From contig OZ220491.1 of assembly GCA_965116195.1 (NCBI GenBank), positions 1,984,001-2,048,000 on the forward strand: a DNA stretch of 64,000 bases, given 5' to 3'. The translations under genes and the position numbers were made by a program. The notes under the pieces were generated by a model, which saw only the letters and a list, made by a program, of their open reading frames with translations, was not told the origin of the DNA and made no database searches. The stretch is from Aldehydirespirator sp965116195. Lineage in GTDB: Bacteria > Actinomycetota > Acidimicrobiia > Acidimicrobiales > Aldehydirespiratoraceae. Shown one piece after another: positions 1-8,161 of the stretch. Positions within the stretch are counted from its first letter, which is position 1, and the number at the start of each line of letters is the position of its first letter.

Positions 1-906
1 AGACATGATCTTGAGGATTGATGCCTCTGCGCCGGGCGTGCGCCCTGCCAGACGTGCGCTGAGCGTGCGCAGTTGGTTGAGGCGCAGCACCTCTGCCTCG
101 CAGTAGACCGCGGCCAGACGGTCACGCAGTGTCGGGTCATTCACGCCGCCGTTGCGCCGCATCAGGTCAATCAGCAGGCGTGCGGTCGGGCCGAGGCTCC
201 ACAGCACTCCACCGGAGGACAGCCCGACCCGCTCATTGGCCAGTGTGACCTTCGCCAAGCGCCAGCCGTCGCCTTCGGCACCGACCCGCAGGCTGGCCGG
301 CAAACGGACATCATCAAAGAACACCTGGTTGAACGAGTGCGCTGTGGTCATGTCCCGTATCGGTTGCAGCGTGATGCCGGGTGTGTCCATGGGGCAGATG
401 AAGTACGAGATGCCGCGGTGTTTGGGGGTGTCAGGGTCGGTGCGGGCTATGAGAATGCCGAACTGGCTGTGGTGCGCACCGCTGGACCAGACCTTCGAGC
501 CGTTCACCACGTAGGTGTCGCCGTCACGCACCGCACCGGTGGCAAGGGCGGCCAGGTCTGAACCTGCGTCGGGCTCGCTGAAGAGTTGGCACCAGTACTC
601 CTCGCCGGTGAAGATCGGCCAGAGGTAGCGCTCTTTTTGCTGAGGAGTACCGGCCAGCAGAATCGTGGGGGCTGCCCAGCCGATGCCGATCAGATTGTTG
701 GGACGGCTGATGTCGGCTGCCTGCAGTTCCTCATCGATGACGAGTTGATGCAGCCCATCGGCCTCAAGGCCCCACGGCCTGGGCCAGTGCGGCACCACGT
801 AGCCGGCCTCTGCAAGCTGCCGACCGGTCGGGTTCGGATGCTCCGCGAGCCAACGCCGCACCGCAAGACGGCGAGGGTCGTCGTCGGGAGGAAGGTCAAA
901 GTCCAT
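1..906 (-). CDS. Acyl-CoA dehydrogenase, C-terminus cut by window edge
   Basis: The frame stays open for 302 codons from an ATG at 906 to the first base of the window, so the C-terminal part is missing. The protein has the acyl-CoA dehydrogenase N-terminal and middle domains: QLFSEPDAGSDLA near residues 107-119 is the usual flavin/substrate loop, followed by KVWSSGAHHS and a beta-barrel segment with TDPDTPKHRGISYF. The family oxidises acyl-CoA thioesters to enoyl-CoA, passing electrons to ETF. The final helical domain with the expected catalytic base lies outside, so substrate class cannot be judged. The N-terminus is short for the family (starts MDFDLPPDD). The gene lies 84 bp downstream of the IMPDH/GMPR-like gene on the same strand and may share its transcript. 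Confidence 0.9.
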   Translation of the reverse strand, partial: MDFDLPPDDDPRRLAVRRWLAEHPNPTGRQLAEAGYVVPHWPRPWGLEADGLHQLVIDEELQAADISRPNNLIGIGWAAPTILLAGTPQQKERYLWPIFTGEEYWCQLFSEPDAGSDLAALATGAVRDGDTYVVNGSKVWSSGAHHSQFGILIARTDPDTPKHRGISYFICPMDTPGITLQPIRDMTTAHSFNQVFFDDVRLPASLRVGAEGDGWRLAKVTLANERVGLSSGGVLWSLGPTARLLIDLMRRNGGVNDPTLRDRLAAVYCEAEVLRLNQLRTLSARLAGRTPGAEASILKIMS

Positions 907-990
907 CGCCGTACCTACTCTCGCCGAAATCCAGCCCGTTCACAAACCCGAGCGAGCCCCCACAAGGCTGCATCCGGCGGGAGGCGTGGA

Positions 991-2052
991 TCAGTGGTTG
1001 GTGAAGGTGGCGTGGGCCAGGCTTTCCACTGCGCCTTGGGGAGTTACGGCCACGAACTCGGCCAGATCTCTGAACTGCTGCAGAGTACGGGCATCGGTGT
1101 AGCTCATGGCGCTGCGCAGTCCGGCCATCAACTGCCACACCAACTTCGACACCTCGCCTTTGTAGGGCACGGTGCCCTCAACTCCTTCGGGGGCGCGATA
1201 TGACAGGTACTCCTCGTCCAGATCCTGGCCCGACCGGTCAGCGCGAGCCTTGACAGCCTCGAAGCTGGCCATCCCCCGAATGCGCTTCTGCAAGCCCTTC
1301 GAGCCCTGCTCCACCTCGCCGGGACTCTCCTTGGTGCCGGCCAACATGCTGCCCACCATCACCGTGGAGGCCCCCGCAGCCAGAGCCTTGGCGATATCAC
1401 CCGAACTGCGGACACCGCCGTCCGCAATCACAGGCACATCCACCTGCGAAGCCTCGGCGACAGCCGTGAGTTGCGGCACACCCACGCCGGCCACGGTTCT
1501 GGTGGTGCAAACCCCGCCGGGGCCGACCCCCACCTTGATCGCGTCAGCGCCCGCCTCGGCCAGATCGGCCGCGCCCTGGCAGGTCGCGACATTGCCGGCC
1601 ACCACGTCGATATCTGCGAAATGATCCTTGAGCCTGCGCAAGCCCTCAATGGCGTGCTCGGAATGACCATGAGCGATATCGAGCACCAACACGTCAACAC
1701 CGGCAGCCACCAGAGCCTTGGCACGCTGCAACATGTCACCGTCCGTGCCCACCGCTGCGCCCACCAGCAACTCCTCGCCCGCTTCCTTCACAAGCTCGAC
1801 CTGTCGGGCTTGAGCCTCAATGGGCATGAACCGGTGCAGCATGCCGATGCCACCGAGGCGTGCCATGGCAACGGCCATCTCATGCTCGCAAACAGTGTCC
1901 ATGTTGGCCGCCACCACCGGCAGTTCCAGTTCAACACGACGTGACAGATGAGTGCGCACTGACACGTCTTGGCGGGAACGCACCGATGACCGGCGCGGCA
2001 CGATCAACACGTCATCAAACGTGAACCCAACAGGTGTGTTTCCCAGCCCCAT
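991..2052 (-). CDS. IMP dehydrogenase / GMP reductase family protein without CBS domains
   Basis: A 353-residue TIM-barrel protein of the IMPDH/GMPR family. Residue 182 is the catalytic Cys in GVGPGGVCTTR; AANMDTV (48-54) and IADGGVRSSGDIAKAL are the nucleotide and phosphate loops. The ATG at 2052 is chosen because AGGAGG lies just upstream; a TTG at 2067 is a weaker alternative. The usual pair of CBS domains between barrel strands is absent, so the length matches GMP reductase (about 350) rather than IMPDH (about 480-500). The flap reads ADRSGQ where IMPDHs have an Arg-Tyr dyad, while SYRAPEG resembles the GMPR segment EYRAAEG. The APEGVEG...YKG segment is more IMPDH-like. GMP reductase (GMP to IMP, NADPH) is slightly favoured; a CBS-less IMPDH is possible. 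Confidence 0.85.
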   Translation of the reverse strand: MGLGNTPVGFTFDDVLIVPRRSSVRSRQDVSVRTHLSRRVELELPVVAANMDTVCEHEMAVAMARLGGIGMLHRFMPIEAQARQVELVKEAGEELLVGAAVGTDGDMLQRAKALVAAGVDVLVLDIAHGHSEHAIEGLRRLKDHFADIDVVAGNVATCQGAADLAEAGADAIKVGVGPGGVCTTRTVAGVGVPQLTAVAEASQVDVPVIADGGVRSSGDIAKALAAGASTVMVGSMLAGTKESPGEVEQGSKGLQKRIRGMASFEAVKARADRSGQDLDEEYLSYRAPEGVEGTVPYKGEVSKLVWQLMAGLRSAMSYTDARTLQQFRDLAEFVAVTPQGAVESLAHATFTNH

Positions 2053-2342
2053 CAGCCCTCCTGACAATTTGCTTGTCCCACAGGTTCGTTGCGCAGCTCA
2101 CACGGTGGTGTCTGTTCTGGCCCCATCAGCCCCCTGGCCTACTTGGCCGGCACAACGCCTGACTAGGGCAATGGTAAACGGCCCAAGGGTAAACGGCCCA
2201 AGCGAGCACCGCACAGCCAACTGGTTGCCCTGACAACCTGAGACCGCGATCGCTTGTGGGTCGTCCAGACGAGCTCTGCATACCAACTGGTCGCCCTGAC
2301 AACCGGTGCTTGGACGATATGGCTGCTTATCTGACCGGACTC
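2053..2342. repeat. Intergenic spacer with three short direct repeats, one copying the downstream start codon region
   Basis: No gene is seen. The minus-strand start region of the IMPDH/GMPR-like gene (CCCCATCAGCC on the + strand, about 2047-2057) recurs about 74 bp upstream at 2121-2131, including an ATG. A 14-bp unit (GTAAACGGCCCAAG) occurs twice at 2174-2187 and 2189-2202. A 22-bp unit beginning CCAACTGG occurs at 2217-2238 and 2283-2304 with one mismatch, period 66 bp. Confidence 0.8.
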
Positions 2343-2630
2343 TCAGTCAACTGAAATCTGAGCCATCAGAATGGCTCGCTGCTCATCAAAAGTATCCAGA
2401 TCAAGCTGCCCGTCGTCGTAGCGACGGTGGAGTTCCTCCACCCGCGCCATGATCTCGTTGTTGCTGAGATTCGAGGCAGGCTGCTCAGCATCCACCGGAG
2501 CCGCCTTGCGGGCCTCCTCAAGCTCGTAGATATCGCCACGACCGAGACGCTTCTGGCGTTTGGCCTCGGCACGAGCCTTCTTGGCCATGTCACGCTGACG
2601 TTTTGCAAAACTTGATCGTCCGGTCGCCAC
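2343..2630 (-). CDS. Conserved-looking small charged protein
   Basis: A 95-residue protein. The GTG at 2630 is preferred because GGGAGG lies 9 nt upstream; an ATG at 2672 would add 14 residues of low-complexity sequence. The N-terminus is strongly basic (FAKRQRDMAKKARAEAKRQK), the C-terminal half acidic with LHRRYDDGQLDLDTFDEQRA, a helical segment reminiscent of SHOCT-type short C-terminal domains. Similar basic small proteins are common in bacteria without a defined role. No function is assigned. It lies upstream of the IMPDH/GMPR-like gene on the same strand but separated by a 290-bp repeat-filled spacer. Confidence 0.65.
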   Translation of the reverse strand: MATGRSSFAKRQRDMAKKARAEAKRQKRLGRGDIYELEEARKAAPVDAEQPASNLSNNEIMARVEELHRRYDDGQLDLDTFDEQRAILMAQISVD

Positions 2631-2699
2631 TGGTATCGGCCTCCCTGGATTGCCTACAGCGCTCCTATGCACAGAGCCACCAACCGAGGGTATCCAGTC

Positions 2700-3100
2700 C
2701 AGCGACCGTTTCCATCCTTGTTGTTTCCAGCATCGGGCCGGACGCCCACTTCTTGTTGAACCAACTCTCCATCTCCGTTGTCCAGGTATCAGACCGACCC
2801 ATGCCTCTGGCCCCTGACCGGACTTGCGTCAGCACGACCACCTGGCGTTGTTCGGGTATCGGTCCGGCCTACGCCTCTGGCTTTGGCTACGCTTCACACG
2901 ATGAAACACCAAGATGCCTTGGTGCCGACACCTTCCTGGTGCCTGGTGGCACGCTCGCGGCGTTGAGCGGTTGCACGATGAAACACCAAGATGCCTTGGT
3001 GCCGACACCTTCTGACACGCCCGGGTGCCCAAACTCGCGACTCAAAAATGAACAGCCGATGAGCGGTATTTCCCCAACTTCTGCCCCTGCGCAACCCTGA
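2700..3100. repeat. Spacer with two copies of a 39-bp hairpin-bearing direct repeat and a copied start region
   Basis: An exact 39-bp unit occurs at 2897-2935 and 2974-3012 (period 77 bp). Its core CACCAAG-ATGC-CTTGGTG is a 7-bp stem with a 4-nt loop. Further upstream an imperfect pair carries GCCTCTGGC about 2801 and 2874. Near 3050-3066 a block ending GCCGATGAGCGGTAT resembles the P450 start region (ACCGATGAGCGATAC) 73 bp downstream, ATG included. No gene is supported between 2631 and 3104. Confidence 0.8.
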
Positions 3101-3131
3101 GGCGGTGACTTGTGACTCAAGTGAGCAACCG

Positions 3132-4361
3132 ATGAGCGATACCGCTGCCACAGACATCTACTCTCCCGACAGTTACGTGGATGGGCCGCCCCACGCCACC
3201 TTTGAGCACCTGCGCCGTGAATGCCCGGTGTACTGGCAGGACGTGCCCGGACAGGCCGGCTACTGGGCAGTGCTACGCCACGCTGACGTGGTGCATGTGG
3301 CCCGCAACCCCAATCTGTTCTCGGCCTCCGAGGGTGGTGTGGTGATCGAAGACCTTGATCCGGCCAGCCTGGAAAGCATGCGCGACATGCTGCTGGCAAT
3401 GGACCCGCCCCGCCACACCGCCTACCGTAAACCGGTCTCGCCTGAGTTCAAGGCCCGTGTCATCGGACAGCTTGAGCAGCGCATACGTGACATCACCGTG
3501 AAGATTCTTGAGCCTGCCGTCTCCCGCGCCAAGAATCAGCACGGCACTGTGGAGGTGGAATTCGTACATGAGATCTGTGCTCGCCTGCCCAGCACCGTGA
3601 TAGGACAACTGCTCGGCCTTCCACCTGCGGACTGGGCGACCATCCACACACTGGCCGAACGCAACTCCGGCGGCCAGGACCCCGATATCGCCGACCCGTC
3701 GGAGCGTGGATCATCCAGCGTCGAGATGGCCATGTATGCCATGGGTTTCGCGGCCCGGCGCCGCACGCTGCCCGCTCAGGGTGATCTGACCGATGTGCTG
3801 CTCGGCAGTTACTTCGACGGCCGCCAGATGACCGACATGGACTTCGGACGCTTCTTTGTGCAGTTGGTCACGGCAGGCAACGACACCACCCGCACGATGC
3901 TGTCAAGTGGGTTGCTGGCACTGCTGTTGCATCCCGACCAGCTGGCATCGGTTCGCCAACATCGTGAGGCGATACCACCGATGGTGGAGGAGGTACTGCG
4001 CTGGGCCAACCCGCTGCACTACTTCCGGCGAACAGCTTTGACGGACACAATGATCGCAGACCAGCCGATAGCAGCCGGTGACAAGGTTGCGATGGTTTAC
4101 ACGTCGGCCAACCGTGACGCAGCCGTGTTTGACAACCCGCATTCCTTTGACATCACCAGGAACCCGAACCCACACCTGTCCTTTGGGATCGGTACCCACT
4201 TCTGTCTGGGCGTGCATCTGGCCCGCCTGGAGGCACGGGTATTCTTCGAGGAGTTGCTTGACCGCGTCACCCACATCGAACTGGCGGGCCAACCCAAGCG
4301 CCAGCGATCCAACCTCAACAACGCACTGAAGTCGCTACCGGTGCGCCTGCACCTGAACTGA
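3132..4361 (+). CDS. Cytochrome P450
   Basis: A soluble bacterial P450 of 409 residues (418 if the in-frame GTG at 3105 is used). All diagnostic motifs are present: I-helix oxygen-activation AGNDTTR, the ExxR pair in EEVLRWANPLHYFRR, and the haem-thiolate loop SFGIGTHFCLGVHLARLE with the Cys ligand. The general look (N-terminal YVDGPPHATFEHLRRECPVYW, haem loop with HFCLG) is that of actinobacterial CYP124/125/142-type enzymes, which hydroxylate branched lipid or sterol side chains; the exact substrate is inference. No ferredoxin or reductase gene is adjacent, so electrons would come from elsewhere. The ATG at 3132 is preferred since homologous proteins start close to it, but neither start has a strong ribosome-binding site. 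Confidence 0.93.
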   Translation: MSDTAATDIYSPDSYVDGPPHATFEHLRRECPVYWQDVPGQAGYWAVLRHADVVHVARNPNLFSASEGGVVIEDLDPASLESMRDMLLAMDPPRHTAYRKPVSPEFKARVIGQLEQRIRDITVKILEPAVSRAKNQHGTVEVEFVHEICARLPSTVIGQLLGLPPADWATIHTLAERNSGGQDPDIADPSERGSSSVEMAMYAMGFAARRRTLPAQGDLTDVLLGSYFDGRQMTDMDFGRFFVQLVTAGNDTTRTMLSSGLLALLLHPDQLASVRQHREAIPPMVEEVLRWANPLHYFRRTALTDTMIADQPIAAGDKVAMVYTSANRDAAVFDNPHSFDITRNPNPHLSFGIGTHFCLGVHLARLEARVFFEELLDRVTHIELAGQPKRQRSNLNNALKSLPVRLHLN

Positions 4362-4363
4362 CC

Positions 4364-4400
4364 TTGACATATTTTGATATGTTTGATACCATGTGGTATC
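4364..4400 (+). promoter_or_regulatory. Predicted sigma70-type promoter with palindromic operator
   Basis: TTGACA at 4364-4369 is followed after 17 nt by TACCAT at 4387-4392. The -10 hexamer is embedded in a perfect palindrome GATACC-ATGT-GGTATC (4385-4400). The preceding 10 bp also contain ATATTTTGATAT. The AT-rich stretch stands out against GC-rich surroundings. It lies 50 bp before the coiled-coil membrane protein gene at 4450. A repressor bound to the palindrome would block polymerase; no regulator gene is next to it. Confidence 0.6.
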
Positions 4401-4449
4401 CTGTCGTTGCCGACAGATAGAGGTGAAGCTGTACACAGAGGAGATGCAC

Positions 4450-4734
4450 ATGGAGACTGCCATCTACACAACACTGATCAGCGTGGTTGGTGCCGGGCTG
4501 ATTTCGACCTTTCTGGTGGTTGCGAAGATGTTCGGCGCACAACTGACCGCGATTGACACCAAGATCGACAAGCTTGATACCAAGATTGACCGGCTCAACA
4601 GCGACCTGTCAGAAAAGATCAACGCCAACCGACGCGAGATCGTCAATCTCAGCACACGAGTCACGATCATCGAAACAAAACTGGACGTTGCGACACCGAG
4701 GAGGCCGGAGGCTGAACCCGAGCCGGAGCCCTAG
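4450..4734 (+). CDS. Small membrane-anchored coiled-coil protein
   Basis: A 94-residue protein starting METAIYTT, preceded by AGAGGAG. Residues 5-25 form one transmembrane helix (LISVVGAGLISTFLVVAKMF), followed by a heptad coiled coil with TKIDKLDTKIDRLNSDLSEK and a Pro/Glu tail ending EAEPEPEP. Such short TM plus coiled-coil proteins are widespread in phages and bacteria and have no agreed function. It is transcribed from its own promoter with a palindromic operator and converges on the SDR gene. Confidence 0.75.
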   Translation: METAIYTTLISVVGAGLISTFLVVAKMFGAQLTAIDTKIDKLDTKIDRLNSDLSEKINANRREIVNLSTRVTIIETKLDVATPRRPEAEPEPEP

Positions 4735-4781
4735 CCGGTTCACGCTCAGATCGACTGAAGGTTCCAGCAGGGCGTGGTCGG

Positions 4782-5579
4782 TCAATCTGCGCAGGCGATG
4801 CCTCCGCCGACCGGCACTGTGGCACCTGTGAGGTAGGCACCGGCGCGCGACGCCAGATACACGGCGGCACCGGCCAGGTCGTCGGGTTCGCCGATGCGCC
4901 CGAGTGGAATGTCGGCCGCCAACGCCGCACGGGCTGACGGGTCATCCAGGATGAACGCCATCATCTTGGAATCAAAAGGCCCCGGAGCGATGGCGTTGAC
5001 GGTGATGTGCTCAGCGGCAAGGCGTTTGGCCAGATGACGGGTGAGATGAACGACACCGGCCTTGGAAGCGGAGTACGAGTAGGTCTCCATATCAGGCGGC
5101 CTCAACCCGTCAACTGAGGCGATGTTGATCACTCGGGCCGGATCAGCAGGTTGAGCCGCCGCCCGCAGCAATCCCAGCAGGGCCTGGGTGAGAAAGAACG
5201 GCCCGCCGAGGTTGGTGTTGATCACTTTGGCCCAGCCGTGCTGCGGGAAGTCATCCAACTTCGCTCCCCAACTGGCCCCTGCGTTGTTGACCAGGATGTC
5301 CAGGGACTCCCACCTGTGGCTGACTTCTGTGGCCAGCACGGTGCAGCCCTCAGCAGTTGACAGGTCAACCACCAGTGCTTCACAGTCACCCCCGGCGGCA
5401 AGTTTCTCCGCAGCCGCTGACACCTGATCAGACTTGCGGGCCGCGATGATCACTCGGCAGCCCGCGTCAATCAGTCCCTGGGCGATCATGTAGCCGATAC
5501 CGCGGCTCCCTCCGGTGACGACAGCGGACTTACCGTCAAGCCCGAACAGCGAAATAAGACGGTCACGGTTGATCGGCAT
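4782..5579 (-). CDS. SDR family NAD(P)-dependent oxidoreductase
   Basis: A 265-residue classical short-chain dehydrogenase. The Rossmann cofactor loop is TGGSRGIG (residues about 22-29), NNAG follows, and the catalytic triad is Ser in INIASVDG with YSYSASKAG supplying Tyr and Lys. The C-terminus has the family ending (YLTGATVPVGGG). An Arg in the AARKSD segment after beta-2 suggests NADP(H) preference. The GFDSK-like substrate lid (PGPFDSKMMAF) resembles gluconate/3-oxoacyl reductase-type SDRs; the substrate cannot be named. It converges with the upstream coiled-coil gene (47 bp between stops) and its 5' flank carries a 65-bp tandem repeat. Confidence 0.93.
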   Translation of the reverse strand: MPINRDRLISLFGLDGKSAVVTGGSRGIGYMIAQGLIDAGCRVIIAARKSDQVSAAAEKLAAGGDCEALVVDLSTAEGCTVLATEVSHRWESLDILVNNAGASWGAKLDDFPQHGWAKVINTNLGGPFFLTQALLGLLRAAAQPADPARVINIASVDGLRPPDMETYSYSASKAGVVHLTRHLAKRLAAEHITVNAIAPGPFDSKMMAFILDDPSARAALAADIPLGRIGEPDDLAGAAVYLASRAGAYLTGATVPVGGGIACAD

Positions 5580-5629
5580 TCACAATGACTCCTTCTGTCA
5601 GTTCTGAACCGGAGGTGGCATCCTCATCG

Positions 5630-5759
5630 GATGAAGCCTGCGATGACGCTGTGTCATGAACTGCATGCAACACGAACCAACTGTCTGTAACACGGATGAA
5701 GCCTGCGATGACGCTGTGTCATCAACTGTATGCAACACGAACCTACTGTCTGTAACACG
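5630..5759. repeat. Two-copy 65-bp tandem repeat upstream of the SDR gene
   Basis: Units at 5630-5694 and 5695-5759 differ at only a few positions. Each contains GATGAC-GCTGT-GTCATS, a hairpin (perfect 6-bp stem in copy 2), and two TGYAACACGAAC motifs about 20 bp apart. The array lies 50-180 bp upstream of the SDR start and could be a cluster of regulator sites, or the product of slippage like the other arrays here. Confidence 0.85.
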
Positions 5760-5784
5760 AACCACTAATCTACAGCGAGCGGAG

Positions 5785-5960
5785 TCAGCGGCGATGGCGA
5801 GTGATCTCAAGACAGGCTGCCTGCTTTTGTCTGACAGCAGGTGCAGTCATGATCACAAGTCAGCGGCGATGGCGAGTCGTTCAGGTCCACCCCGTCGGGC
5901 CGGTCCGAAAACAGGTGCAGTCATAATCACAAGTCAGCGACGACGGCGAGTGATCTCAAA
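5785..5960. repeat. Three-copy ~75-bp repeat made from the 3' end of rlmB
   Basis: The segment GTCAGCGGCGATGGCGAGT recurs with start points near 5785, 5860 and 5934 (spacing 75 and 74 bp). GTGCAGTCATGATCACAAG precedes copies 2 and 3. The third copy is the true 3' end of rlmB including its TGA, so copies 1 and 2 are downstream duplicates of the gene end. Confidence 0.8.
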
Positions 5961-7619
5961 GCAAGCCACCGCTGCGGCTGCGGCCACATTCAATGACCCG
6001 AGCACGCCCTTGAGAGGGATCGCCGTCAACACATCACAGCGCTGCGCCACAAGCCGCGACAGCCCACGTCCCTCAGCACCAAGCACAAGCGCCACCGCCT
6101 CAGCCGACAGTTCCAGGTCGTGCAGAGGCACCAACGCGGTCGCGTCCAACCCGACCGTCCAGACATCATGCTGTTTGAGCGTGCGCAACGCCGTGGGCAG
6201 ACCGGACACAGTGGCGAAGCGCAGGTGCTCAACCGCTCCCGCTGCGGCCTTGATGACCGTGGGGGTGAGACGCGCCGCCCGATGACGCGGGACGATTATG
6301 CCGGTAACGCCAGCGCACTCAGCCGTTCGCAGCACCGCTCCGAGGTTGCCGGGGTCGGTAACACCGTCCAGGGCCAGCAGAAACGGAGACCTCACACCCG
6401 GAGTTGGGCCTGCCTGAGTACCCACCACTGGACGAGTTGTCAGGTCGCTGACCTCCTCATCCGGCAGCGGATCGGCCAGCGCGATCACTCCCTGGGGTGC
6501 CTCGGATCGGGCAGTGGCCTCAAGTTCGGCCCGACTGACCTCCTTGAGGGTGACCTTCTGCTCGCGAGCCAACTCGACTATGTCCTCAAGGATCGGTGAC
6601 CGGTCCATCCCACGAGCGAGCATGACCGTGCGGGTACGCCGACGTCGCACCACCAGCAATTCTCTGACCGCCTGCCGTCCCTCGACCTGCTCCCCTCCAA
6701 GACCGCCACGACCACGATCACCTGTTCGTGGGGCCGATTTCCTGTACCCCTGACGCCGTGCCCCGGAACGTGCCGACCCCTGCCGCTTCGACGAACCACC
6801 CCGACCAGAACCGGACCTACCGGAACCGGACCTAGCTGACTCCGACCTACCCATGTCCCGACGACCCGAACCCTGACCACCAGAACCCGACCTGCCGAAA
6901 CCACCACGACCCGTACCAGGCCCACTCGAACGAGGCCCACCAACACCAGAACCACTTGAACCTCGACGACCCGAACCGGACCTACCAGAACTCGAACCGA
7001 CCAGATCACCTCGACCCAGACTCGAACCCGACCCACTCGAACCAGGCCCACCAACACCAGAACCACTTGAGCCCCGACGACCAGAACCGGACCGACCAGA
7101 ACTCGAACCGACCAGATCACCTCGACCCAGACTCGAACCCGACCCACTCGAACCAGGCCCACCAACACCGGAACCACTTGAACCTCGACGACCAGAACCG
7201 GACCTACCAGAACTCGAACCGACTAGATCACCTCGACCCAGACTCGAACCCGACCCACTCGAACCAGGCCCACCAACACCGGAACCACTTGAGCCCCGAC
7301 GACCAGAACCGGACCTACCAGAACCCGGATCTCTAGAGTCCGAAACATGCGAACCGGACCTACCAGAACCCGGCCGACCCGAACCGCGACGACTCGAACT
7401 GGGCCGATCAGAGCCCCGGCGACTTGAACCCGGCCCACCAGAACCACCACGACTCGAACCAAACCGACTTGAACCCCGACGACGAGAGTCGGACGGGCTG
7501 GAACCTGAGCGGCGCGGTGGTTTGTCCCCGGACGGTCCCTGACTGCGCGGCGACTTGGACCCGGACCTGCGCGCGGCCTGCCCCTGCTTGCGCGGACGCT
7601 GCGGGTTCGAGGTGTTCAT
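5934..7619 (-). CDS. rlmB: 23S rRNA 2'-O-ribose methyltransferase, SpoU/TrmH family, with long repeat extension
   Basis: A 561-residue protein, about twice the usual length. Residues 1-300 are a Ser/Gly/Arg-rich extension with SGRSGSGRRGSS-type modules; about four copies of a 37-residue unit (111 bp exactly in DNA, about 6950-7330) contain LGRGDLVGS. From about residue 315 the SpoU substrate-binding domain begins (GEQVEGRQAVRELL), then the SPOUT knot domain with motif 1 DPGNLGAVLRTAE, motif 2 LVLGAEGRGLS and motif 3 IPLKGVLGSLNVAAAAAV. The family transfers methyl from SAM to a 2'-OH of 23S rRNA (G2251 in E. coli); other SpoU targets are possible. Its ATG overlaps the ispF stop (ATGA), giving translational coupling. 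The extension resembles RGG-type RNA-binding tails. Confidence 0.93.
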   Translation of the reverse strand: MNTSNPQRPRKQGQAARRSGSKSPRSQGPSGDKPPRRSGSSPSDSRRRGSSRFGSSRGGSGGPGSSRRGSDRPSSSRRGSGRPGSGRSGSHVSDSRDPGSGRSGSGRRGSSGSGVGGPGSSGSGSSLGRGDLVGSSSGRSGSGRRGSSGSGVGGPGSSGSGSSLGRGDLVGSSSGRSGSGRRGSSGSGVGGPGSSGSGSSLGRGDLVGSSSGRSGSGRRGSSGSGVGGPRSSGPGTGRGGFGRSGSGGQGSGRRDMGRSESARSGSGRSGSGRGGSSKRQGSARSGARRQGYRKSAPRTGDRGRGGLGGEQVEGRQAVRELLVVRRRRTRTVMLARGMDRSPILEDIVELAREQKVTLKEVSRAELEATARSEAPQGVIALADPLPDEEVSDLTTRPVVGTQAGPTPGVRSPFLLALDGVTDPGNLGAVLRTAECAGVTGIIVPRHRAARLTPTVIKAAAGAVEHLRFATVSGLPTALRTLKQHDVWTVGLDATALVPLHDLELSAEAVALVLGAEGRGLSRLVAQRCDVLTAIPLKGVLGSLNVAAAAAVACFEITRRRR

Positions 7620-8161
7620 CCGTGCCCACTCTCGAGCTCTGGCTCAACTCCTGTCACTTCAGCCTCGCAAGCCCCTCTGGAGACAAGAGCCACCGCCCAA
7701 GCGGTCACACCCTCACCCCGCCCCAGAGCACCAACCCCCTCGCTTCGGCGGCCCGTGACCGTCACCGTCGCACCTGCCGCCTCGCTCAACCGAAGCTGCA
7801 TGGCATGACGGTGCGGAGCAATCTGCGGGCGGTCCAGCACCACCACACACGATACGTTCACCGGCACCCAGCCCGACTCGCGCACAGCGGCAGCGGCGTG
7901 GCCCAACAACTCGACACTGTCCGCGCCGGCCCATCGCTCATCCGCATCGCTGAAGAACTCACCGATGTCACCCAGCCCGGCCGCCGCCAACAGCGCTTCA
8001 ATACAGGCGTGGGCTACCACATCCGCGTCGGAATGACCGTGCAGGGCTCGTTCGCCCTCAAAACTCACTCCTCCCAGCACCAGCACACGTTGTGGGTCCT
8101 CACTGTAGGCATGAACGTCAAAGCCCTGCCCCACTCGCAGGCCAACATCAGCCACAGCCAT
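7616..8161 (-). CDS. ispF: 2-C-methyl-D-erythritol 2,4-cyclodiphosphate synthase
   Basis: Fifth enzyme of the MEP isoprenoid pathway, forming the cyclodiphosphate. The metal site and active-site loops are clear: GFDVHAY (Asp and His ligands), LHGHSDADVVAHA, DIGEFFSD, and near the end TVTGRRSEGVGALGRGEGV. The ATG at 8161 (MAVADVGLRVGQ) is used; an ATG 9 nt upstream is also possible. The protein has 181 residues and a C-terminal tail of about 20 residues beyond the usual end. It overlaps rlmB by 4 bp and is followed in the same operon by it; ispD lies directly upstream. Confidence 0.96.
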   Translation of the reverse strand: MAVADVGLRVGQGFDVHAYSEDPQRVLVLGGVSFEGERALHGHSDADVVAHACIEALLAAAGLGDIGEFFSDADERWAGADSVELLGHAAAAVRESGWVPVNVSCVVVLDRPQIAPHRHAMQLRLSEAAGATVTVTGRRSEGVGALGRGEGVTAWAVALVSRGACEAEVTGVEPELESGHG

